This document shows, one piece after another, positions 1-7,400 of a stretch of DNA of 12,360 nt. This DNA comes from Clostridiales bacterium. Its GTDB lineage: Bacteria; Bacillota; Clostridia; Lachnospirales; CAG-274. Position 1 is the stretch's first letter. Each line of letters starts with the position of its first letter. The stretch is from positions 1-12,360 of the forward strand of contig JAJQBF010000010.1 of NCBI GenBank assembly GCA_021203425.1. Direction: 5' to 3'. The translations under genes were made by a program, and so were the position numbers. Under the pieces are notes generated by a model. That model was not told where the DNA came from. It made no database searches and saw only the letters and a program-made list of their open reading frames with translations.

Positions 1-361
1 AGCGGCAAAAGAATTTGCAGCTTATTGGAAAGGCAGAGGATATGAAAAGGGAGAAAGTTAGGCATTTTGGCTTTCGCTTCTTCGTGACGTATACGGAGTG
101 GAACACCCTGAAAAATTTATTATATTTGAAGAACAGGTGCATTTGGATCATACAAGTTTTATTAACGGAAATATCCCCTCTACAAAGGTTTTAATAGAAC
201 AAAAGGGACTGGGCAAAGATTTGAAAAAGCCCATAAAGTAGTCGGACGGCACTTTATTAACACCTTTTCAACAGGCAAAGCGTTATATTACAGAACTGCT
301 TTTATCACAACACCCACGTCGGGTAGTCACTTGCAATTTCAGTACATTTTTCGTTTATGAT

Positions 362-2353
362 ATGGAGCGTCCCTGCGGTGAACCGGAGAAAATACTTCTT
401 GAAAATCTTGAAAAGGAGTATTACCGCTTACAGTTTCTTGTAGACAGCGGTAGCGAACATTTAAAGCGTGAAATGGAAGTTTCTATTGCCGCCGGTGAAA
501 TTGTAGGGCTTCTTTATGATGCCTTTGCAAAGCAATATGCAGACTCAAACAGTGAAAAGGCTCTGAAAAGCTTGAATGTTCTTTGCGTCAGATTCGTATT
601 TTGTATGTATGCGGAAGATGCCGGAATTTTCGGTCATCACGGAATGTTCCATGACTATTTGGCAGGATTTGGAACCCGTCAGCTCCGCAGGGCAGTAATA
701 GATTTGTTTCACATACTGGACACACCGCCGGAGGAACGTGACCCATATTTGAAATATGATAATCCTGTGTTGGCAGCCTTCCCATATGTAAACGGCGGTC
801 TTTTTGCAAACGAGGATATTGAAATACCGCCCTTTACCGAGGAAATAAAGGTTTTACTTTTAAACAAAGCAAGTAAGGATTTTGACTGGTCTGAAATAAG
901 CCCCACTATTTTCGGAGCTGTTTTTGAAAGCACCTTAAACCCCGAAACAAGACGTTCCGGAGGTATGCACTACACCAATATAGAAAATATTCATAAGGTT
1001 ATTGATCCTCTGTTTATGGACAGCCTGAAAGCTGAATTTTCCTCTATATGTGAAATAACTGTTTTACGCACAAGAAGAAGAAAACTTCGGAATTTTCAGC
1101 AGAAATTAGTTTCTCTTTCATTTTTGGATCCGGCCTGCGGTTCGGGAAATTTTCTAACCGAAACCTATATAAGCCTTCGCCGTTTGGAAAATGATGTTTT
1201 ACGTGAGCTGCTGCAGGGACAGGTTACTTTGGGAGATGAAAACTACAGCCCTATTCAGGTATCTATCAGTAATTTTTACGGAATTGAAATCAATGACTTT
1301 GCCGTAACAGTAGCAAAGACAGCCTTATGGATAGCTGAAAGTCAAATGATGAAGGGAACCGAAACCATTGTTTTAATGCACCTCGACTTTTTGCCGCTGA
1401 AAACCAATGCCGGTATTGTGGAAGGCAATGCCTTGCATATTGATTGGAACAATGTTGTTTCCAAAGATAAATTATCCTATATTATGGGAAATCCGCCGTT
1501 TGTAGGACATCAGTGGCGTAGTAAAACTCAATCGGAAGACCTTAAAATTGCATTTCACGATCTAAAAAAGCATGGAAAACTTGATTATGTTTGCGGATGG
1601 TACAATAAGGCTGCTGATTTTATGCAAGGAAATAACATCGGAGCAGCCTTTGTATCGACAAATTCTATTATACAGGGTGAATCAGTTGGAATCTTATGGC
1701 AATTTCTTTTTAAAAATAAAAATGTTGAAATTCAATTTGCATACAGGACGTTTGTGTGGGAAAATGAAGCAAACAATCAGGCAGCTGTTCATTGTGTAAT
1801 TATAGGTTTTTCTTGTTATCAAACACAGAAAGAAAAATTATTATATGATGGTGAACGTCTGAATATTGTGGAACATATAAATGGCTATTTGCTTTCAGCA
1901 CCGGATGTTTTTATACAATCAAGAGGTAAACAACTAACAGCCGGATTGCCCAAAATAAGCAAAGGAAGTCAGCCAACAGATGGAGGGTATCTTATTTTGT
2001 CAGCTGAAGAAAAAGATGAAATGCTATTAAAGTATCCGGAAACAAAGAAAATGATTAAACAATATGTGGGTTCTTATGAATTAATCAATAATAAACTCAG
2101 ATATTGTTTGTGGCTAAAGGGAATTGCACCAAAAGAATACCGAAATATTCCAATTATTATGGAAAGACTTACGAAGGTAGCCGAATGCCGAAAAAATAGT
2201 GCTACAGATTCCGTAAAAAAGATGCTGATACACCAATGTTATTTACGCAAATTCGTCAACCTGCAACATCTTATCTTGCATTACCAAAAGTTTCTTCCGA
2301 AAAAGGAGATATATTCCCATTGGTTATTTATCTGCGGATGTTATTGGAAGTGA
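362..2353 (+). CDS. Longest open segment of the methyltransferase: adenine methyltransferase core
   Basis: This 663-codon segment starts at an internal ATG (residues MERPCGEPEK) and shares its frame with the two upstream TAGs. No ribosome binding site precedes the ATG, and the homologous sequence continues upstream of it, so it is not the natural start. SAM-binding motif I (LDPACGSGNF) lies at 1124-1153, and the catalytic NPPF of an N6-adenine methyltransferase at 1490-1501. The stretch from roughly 1500 to 2210 should carry much of the target-recognition domain. After about base 2218 the printed frame is no longer homologous: the last 40 or so codons, to the TGA at 2351-2353, are frameshift product. 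If translation began here the protein would keep the methylase motifs but lack the nuclease, and would have a damaged recognition end. Confidence 0.6.
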   Translation: MERPCGEPEKILLENLEKEYYRLQFLVDSGSEHLKREMEVSIAAGEIVGLLYDAFAKQYADSNSEKALKSLNVLCVRFVFCMYAEDAGIFGHHGMFHDYLAGFGTRQLRRAVIDLFHILDTPPEERDPYLKYDNPVLAAFPYVNGGLFANEDIEIPPFTEEIKVLLLNKASKDFDWSEISPTIFGAVFESTLNPETRRSGGMHYTNIENIHKVIDPLFMDSLKAEFSSICEITVLRTRRRKLRNFQQKLVSLSFLDPACGSGNFLTETYISLRRLENDVLRELLQGQVTLGDENYSPIQVSISNFYGIEINDFAVTVAKTALWIAESQMMKGTETIVLMHLDFLPLKTNAGIVEGNALHIDWNNVVSKDKLSYIMGNPPFVGHQWRSKTQSEDLKIAFHDLKKHGKLDYVCGWYNKAADFMQGNNIGAAFVSTNSIIQGESVGILWQFLFKNKNVEIQFAYRTFVWENEANNQAAVHCVIIGFSCYQTQKEKLLYDGERLNIVEHINGYLLSAPDVFIQSRGKQLTAGLPKISKGSQPTDGGYLILSAEEKDEMLLKYPETKKMIKQYVGSYELINNKLRYCLWLKGIAPKEYRNIPIIMERLTKVAECRKNSATDSVKKMLIHQCYLRKFVNLQHLILHYQKFLPKKEIYSHWLFICGCYWK

Positions 2354-2363
2354 TCTTATTTAT

Positions 2364-2762
2364 ATGATACCGCAAGCATCATTATATTTGTTTGGTGTAT
2401 TGACTTCCAACATTCATATGGCTTGGACACGTACTGTATGTGGAAGACTTAAGAGTGACTATAGATATGGTCAGGCGGTTTATAATAATTTTCCATGGTC
2501 CACACCTACTGAAAAGCAAAAGGCTAAAATTGAGAAGACAGCACAGGCGATTCTTAATGCAAGGAAACTTTATCCTGACAACTCCCTTGCGGATTTATAT
2601 GATGAATTGACTATGCCGCCTGAACTCCGCACTGCTCACCAAAACAATGACAGAGCTGTTATGGAAGCATATGGCTTTAAGCCAAAGGATCCGACATATA
2701 AAAGCGAATCCGCCTGTGTAGCAGAACTAATGAAACTATATCAAAAACTAACCGAAAAATAA
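2364..2762 (+). CDS. C-terminal fragment of the same methyltransferase after the second frameshift
   Basis: This 132-codon open segment is the tail of the broken methyltransferase and not a separate gene. Its frame is already homologous upstream of the ATG, from about base 2301, where it reads RRYIPIGYLSADVIGSDL. It then continues through FGVLTSNIHMAW, GRLKSDYRY and YNNFPW, a block I recognise as the conserved C-terminal part of this methyltransferase family. It ends at a TAA at 2760-2762 after a helical tail (MPPELRTAHQNNDRAV). Between the two slips, bases 2221-2301 read in yet another frame as DADTPMLFTQIRQPATSY, also family-like. So the whole 3' end is present and only the reading frame is lost. 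No Shine-Dalgarno sequence is visible before the ATG at 2364. Confidence 0.6.
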   Translation: MIPQASLYLFGVLTSNIHMAWTRTVCGRLKSDYRYGQAVYNNFPWSTPTEKQKAKIEKTAQAILNARKLYPDNSLADLYDELTMPPELRTAHQNNDRAVMEAYGFKPKDPTYKSESACVAELMKLYQKLTEK

Positions 2763-2823
2763 ATTTCATTATACAGTAAAGATAATAATCTCACTTACAA
2801 AGAAGTTTGGTTATTCAATCAAA

Positions 2824-2870
2824 AAAATGGGAATTTAAGCATATTTTATTGCAGCTTAAATTCCCGTTTT
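2824..2870. terminator. Bidirectional intrinsic terminator between convergent genes
   Basis: A perfect 12-bp inverted repeat pairs GGGAATTTAAGC (2829-2840) with GCTTAAATTCCC (2854-2865) around a 13-base loop. Flanking A/T pairs can lengthen the stem. On the minus strand the hairpin is followed by seven T residues (complement of 2821-2827), so it fits a Rho-independent terminator for the subtilisin operon, whose stop lies a short distance upstream. On the plus strand GTTTT follows, giving a weaker terminator for the methyltransferase gene. The rest of 2763-2884 shows nothing else I can support. Confidence 0.9.
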
Positions 2871-2884
2871 CAAAGAGAGTGAAA

Positions 2885-4312
2885 TTAATTAATAACCACA
2901 GAATCAAAGTATGGTATTATACTGTTAAGCGAATCCCATATAAAGCATTTTATAACAGTATCATTTGATATTTCATTTTCAAACTCTATGTAGGTTTTGT
3001 CGGCAGATTCACAGGCTTCAACCTCGGTAAACCTGCTGTTTTCATAAAGAGCATAATAAAAGTTTAACTCTTCTCCGCTGTTGTTTATAAATATCTGACT
3101 GCAAGTTATACCTTTGCTGTCATCATCTAAAACACAGCTTGGTTGAGTTATAAAAACTTTTGTACCGCCGTATAGATTATCCCAAAATACCTTTGGATTT
3201 ACTACACCCCAACCATAAGCTGTATCATATCCGGTATCGCCTAAATCTTTGACTGAATTTTTCAGAAGTTCACAGGCTCCTTCAAAATCCAAAGTTTCAT
3301 CATAAGCCTTTGCCAAAGCTATTAATCCTGTCACATAAGGGGCCGCAAAAGATGTTCCCGAACTTTCGGTATAATATATACCCTCGTCTGTATCTGGCGA
3401 CCAAAGTCCGTATATGTTTTCTCCGGGGGCAGTTACAAAAACACTTTCATTATTTTGAGATGATGAAGCAACGGTAAAATCAGAGCCTATACTGCCTACA
3501 CCTATTACATTGTCATATGCGACAGGATAATACAGAGTTGAATTACTGCTGTTGCCGACAGCGGCAACAATAATAGTACCGCTGTCAGCTAAATTATTAA
3601 CAACCTCCTGTAAAGCCAGAGAATTACTGCCTCCGGTGTTTGTAAATGACATACCAAAGCTCATATTTAAAACGTCAAGGTCTAATTCGGCAGCATAATT
3701 TAATGCTGAAATAACATATGAAACCTTTGTGGTTTTGTCAGAAAAGCACTTAAGCATAATTATGTCTGCTTCGGGGGCTATACCGGAAACACCTATACCG
3801 TTATTTGTCGCTGCTCCTATAATGCCAGCAACAAATGTACCATGTCCGTAAGTATCTTCACAGGTATCTTCACTGTCAATAACATTATAGCTTTCGGTGC
3901 TTATGCTTTCTAAATCGGGATGGGAAGTATAAGCACCCGAATCTATAATACCAACTCTTGCCCCTTTGCCGTTATTGCTTGTTTCAAATATGTTATTATA
4001 ACCCCAGTTATTTAATCCCCATTGCTCGTCATAATATTCATCATCAGGGCAGCCGAACAGCTCAGCTTCATAATTCGGCTCAATATATTCAATATTTGAA
4101 TTTCCGATTAAGCTGTCAATATTTTCGGCATCTACCACATACAAATTTTCCGTAAATTCTATAGGTGTCTCATCAGCCGAAAACAGATGAACTGCATCTG
4201 CTTTATATTTGACAATATAGCTTTCAACGACTTCTGTTTCCTCTGCAGATAGGACTGCTGTATTAACGGCAATTCCCGTTATTAGCAATAATATTCCGAT
4301 GTACATCTTCAT
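2885..4312 (-). CDS. Secreted subtilisin-like serine peptidase (family S8) with prodomain and C-terminal domain
   Basis: This 475-residue protein is intact. It starts with a signal peptide (MKMYIGILLLITGIAVNTAV, cleavage likely near LSA-EE at residue 22 or so). An I9-type inhibitory propeptide follows (YIVKYK to IEYIEPNYE, about 28-83), then the S8 catalytic domain. All catalytic residues are visible: Asp124 in GIIDSG, His157 in YGHGTFVAG, oxyanion Asn254 in VGNSS, and Ser321 in SGTSFAAP. The last 90 or so residues are a beta-rich domain ending FIWDSLNSIIPYFDSV, which resembles the C-terminus of the two upstream BspA-like proteins. It starts at ATG 4310-4312 behind an AGGAGTG site. It lies 24 bases after the natural (TAA) end of the upstream gene and just before a strong terminator, so it is probably the last gene of that operon. 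Its likely role is extracellular proteolysis or maturation of surface proteins; the substrate is unknown. Confidence 0.94.
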   Translation of the reverse strand: MKMYIGILLLITGIAVNTAVLSAEETEVVESYIVKYKADAVHLFSADETPIEFTENLYVVDAENIDSLIGNSNIEYIEPNYEAELFGCPDDEYYDEQWGLNNWGYNNIFETSNNGKGARVGIIDSGAYTSHPDLESISTESYNVIDSEDTCEDTYGHGTFVAGIIGAATNNGIGVSGIAPEADIIMLKCFSDKTTKVSYVISALNYAAELDLDVLNMSFGMSFTNTGGSNSLALQEVVNNLADSGTIIVAAVGNSSNSTLYYPVAYDNVIGVGSIGSDFTVASSSQNNESVFVTAPGENIYGLWSPDTDEGIYYTESSGTSFAAPYVTGLIALAKAYDETLDFEGACELLKNSVKDLGDTGYDTAYGWGVVNPKVFWDNLYGGTKVFITQPSCVLDDDSKGITCSQIFINNSGEELNFYYALYENSRFTEVEACESADKTYIEFENEISNDTVIKCFIWDSLNSIIPYFDSVVIN

Positions 4313-4322
4313 TTGTTATAAA

Positions 4323-4329
4323 CACTCCT
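4323..4329 (-). promoter_or_regulatory. Ribosome binding site of the subtilisin gene
   Basis: AGGAGTG on the minus strand sits 10 bases before ATG 4310-4312. It supports this first ATG over the second one two codons later, and it lies between the TAA at 4337-4339 and the subtilisin start, as expected for translation of an internal operon gene. Confidence 0.7.
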
Positions 4330-4336
4330 GTAAATT

Positions 4337-4489
4337 TTAATAATTAAGCTCAATAGAATCAGAAACAGGCTGCATATCTTCATCCCAAAACATAACTTTA
4401 AGCACATATTCTTCTTCCGTTTCAGATAAATCACAGTCAACATCGAAGGTTATATTTCTGCTTTCACTGGGAATTAGACTTGATACTGC
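4337..4489 (-). pseudogene. Untranslated C-terminal extension of BspA-like copy 2 beyond the premature TAG
   Basis: After the TAG the same frame stays open for 50 codons and ends at TAA 4337-4339. It reads AVSSLIPSES at its beginning and MQPVSDSIELNY at its end. Aligned without gaps to the end of copy 1 (KISSLL to ISDIIELTY), 25 of 50 residues are identical by eye, and the aromatic and hydrophobic positions (FW, MQP) are kept. So this is the true C-terminus of the protein, lost through one C-to-T change or reached only by readthrough. With it, the gap to the subtilisin gene shrinks from about 177 to 24 bases, normal operon spacing. Confidence 0.85.
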
Positions 4490-7400
4490 CTAACTTTGCT
4501 CGGCCAATATCTTATTTGTATCCTCGTCATATAAAGCTATATATAAGGTTCCCGATTCCGAAACTTCACCGTTGTTAATTAAATTCAGTTTGAGGGTTAC
4601 TGAAAAAGTATTGCTGCTGATTTGCGGTTTTGATAAAACTGAAATTTCACAGTCTTTTTCAACTCTTAAAGCCGCATTTTTGTTAACCAAAAGCATATAT
4701 CCGGCATCAACAAAGTTACCGCTGTATGTGTCTAATGAAAATACTATGTTGTTAGCCGTAATCGTGCCTGTATTTGTGTATAATTCAACTATATCATCAT
4801 TATAAGGTTTCACATATACATAGTCAGAACACAGACTGATTGAATTTTCTTTTTTTGTGCTGTTATATGTATCAATTACAATATTTGCTTTGCTGTCGGA
4901 AGATGATGAAATATAAAGCCTGTCGCTGTATCTGCCGAAAGATATTTCAGCCGATAAATCATCTGTTGTCAGTGTAAAGCTGTCAACCTCATCAACTATA
5001 TTAACCTTAAACTTGCTTATACTGCTGTCATTATTAACAACCGTATAATCATCATCAGGCAGAAGCCACATAATTCCGGTTGAATCCTCAATGCCCATAG
5101 TTCCGTATTTTACGGCACCGCTTATATTTCCGACTTCAATGCTGCTGTCATTGTAAATGCTGGTATCATTCGAGTTTGTTATAAAAAGATAATTATCAGT
5201 CATAACCGAAGCATTATTTTCAATATCATCATCTTCAAGTAATGATACAGTATCGTTATCTATAAGGGAGCTTATTTTTACAAATGAAATAGCATAATCA
5301 TATGTATCTATCCCGTTATATAAGAAAGTATTTTCGCTTAAATCAATTATAATATAGTTTTCTTCCCCATCTTCATTATTGGGTATATCGCAGTCATATA
5401 TGTAAACATAAAATACATTGGAGTCATCATCTGAATTTTCAACTCTGTAAGGCAAAACAGCATGACCGTATACATCATCATCTTTCAAACTGCTTATGTA
5501 AAAAATAACCGGTTCGCTACTGCAGTTCTGAGCAGCTGAAAGAATACTACTCAAATCACCGAATCCCGACTGAACCCAGTTTCCTCCGTCCTCTTCTTCA
5601 TAGGACATTTCTGTCTGTATAATCGGCAGGAATTGAGATACCTGACACCTTTCAATGAGCTTTGTCAGAGAAGCATCCGCAGATGCCGGTGCGGAAACAT
5701 CATATAGTCTGTCATAGTCTGAACTGCAATATTCACTTGGATTTAAACCATTTGCATAAAACAGCATACTTGTTAAAGCCATACCAAAACAAGAGCCTTT
5801 CCAGAATTTCAGACTTCCACTATCGGTATACGCATAAACATTATACAATGCACTGCCTAAAGTTTCTCCAAATACGGAAATATATGAGCTTTTGGGGATT
5901 TTATAAATTATACTGTAACCAAATGATTCTTTAACATTTGAAAAACTATAAGAATCAGTTAAGGGCTGATAATCCTCTTTTTCTTCATTACCTGCACAAT
6001 ACAAAATTGCAGTATTGCTTTTGGCATATCCGGCTTTTATTGCCACAGCCGATATGTACACACTTGTTGATACCGTAAAGGTTTCATTGTATATATTGCT
6101 GCTTGTTGTAGGCGGTGTGAGAGAATAATTATAATATATAGCTGCCCCGTCCTCTGCTGTTATTGTAACTATACTGTTATTACAGATTATACTCGGCTTA
6201 GACATTTTACTTAATTCTATTGAACTTAATGCAATATCACTGCATGCTGTGCCGTCATATGCCATAGTCTCAATGGTATATGAGCCGGATTCAGTTAATG
6301 TGAAAGGTTTTTCATATACCTTTGACCTTGTGGTAGGGATTGTACCGTCGGTTGTATAATATATTGTCTGTGCATTGTCAGAGCTTAATGTAATTTTAAT
6401 TCCCCCGAGAACATTTGAACTATATATATTTACTCCACTTTCGGAATCAGTTTGATATAAATATATAATATCTGCATTCAGCAAATTTTCATTTCCGGTT
6501 GATGTAATAGCAATTTCATTCCATTCGGACTCCGTACCTTTATAATAAATGGTTTTCAATAACGGACAGTTATAAAATGAGCGTGAGCCTATTTTTGCTA
6601 AACCGTAAGGCATGATTATATTTGTTAAGCTGCTGCAATTACTGAAAGTATTTACATCAATACTTGAAATTCTTTCCGGTATGGTTATACTTGTCAAACT
6701 GCTGCAGTTACAGAAAGCTTCGTTTTCGATGGTTGTTATACTGTCGGGAAGGTCAATGCTTCTGAGGCTTTTACAGCTCATAAAAGCATATTCGTCAATA
6801 AGATATACATTTTCCGGTATTGTAATATCCGTAAGATTTGTACAGCCGCTGAAGGAATAGTATTCAATAGCCGTAACTCCTTCGGGTATATTAATGCTTG
6901 TAATACTTGCACAGTTGTGGAAGGCAGAATTGCCGATTTGCGTTACGCTATCAGGAATTATTATATCTGTAAGGCTTTTACATCCGCAGAAAGCATAGTT
7001 ACTAATAGTTGAAATTTTATCAGGCAATGTAATTTCCGTAAGGCTTGTACAATAGTAAAAAGCGGCATATTGAATTTTTTCAACACTATTGGGTATAGTA
7101 ATACTCGATAGATTTGTACAGTTATAAAATGCATAGTTTCCTATGCTTGTAATACCACTTTCAATAACAACAGAAACTATAACTTCTTTGTAGGAATTCC
7201 ATGGTGCATTATAGCTATAGTCCATATCGCCTATACCGGAAATAATAACATTATTTCCATCATTGTATATAAGGTAAGCAGCATTATCCCCACAATAACC
7301 AAATTTTTGATAATATATTATTTCCGTTTTTCTGGGGTAAAGCGACGAATTATCGGCTGTCGAGCCTTCAGAGCAATATACTGTCTTCAAATTATCGGCT

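Larger units (their letters stand above)
1..2762 (+). pseudogene. MmeI-like type IIG/IIL restriction-methyltransferase, multiply disrupted
   Basis: This is one gene read in four pieces. The frame enters at base 2 with the family's N-terminal sequence (AAKEFAAYWKGRGYEKGES) and would encode about 920 residues, close to the usual length for fused nuclease-methyltransferases, so only a few N-terminal codons lie outside the window. The order seen is an N-terminal PD-(D/E)XK-like nuclease region (VLIEQKG around base 190-210), a helical linker, an N6-adenine methyltransferase core with LDPACGSGNF and NPPF, a target-recognition region, and a conserved C-terminus. TAG stops interrupt it at 59-61 and 239-241. 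The frame then slips at the A-run 2215-2220 and again at 2300-2304. Each slip is restored by adding back one A. A working product would methylate and cut DNA by itself. As written it cannot be made whole, so I call it a decayed restriction-modification gene. Sequencing error could explain the A-run losses, but less easily the TAGs. Confidence 0.86.

Noticed and set aside
362..364. ATG as the true start of the methyltransferase gene
   Set aside because: No ribosome binding site precedes it and family-like sequence continues in the same frame upstream to base 2, broken only by two TAGs.
1572..1799. Small open frames inside or opposite the large genes (such as this one, and those near 588-933, 3958-4155, 4572-4805, 5662-5934, 6612-6860 and 9526-9759)
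   Set aside because: They lie wholly within well-supported genes, have no recognisable domains and read as frame shadows of the LRR, subtilisin or methyltransferase coding sequence.
59..4492. Reassignment of TAG to Gln (as in some phages) to explain the three TAG codons
   Set aside because: TAG would then be expected often at Gln sites, but CAG and CAA are used normally for Gln (for example in FQQKLV and INQYAF) and TAG appears only once in the roughly 2650 codons of the two BspA-like genes. TAA and TGA interruptions also occur in the same operon, and no single code change covers them while TAA still ends genes.
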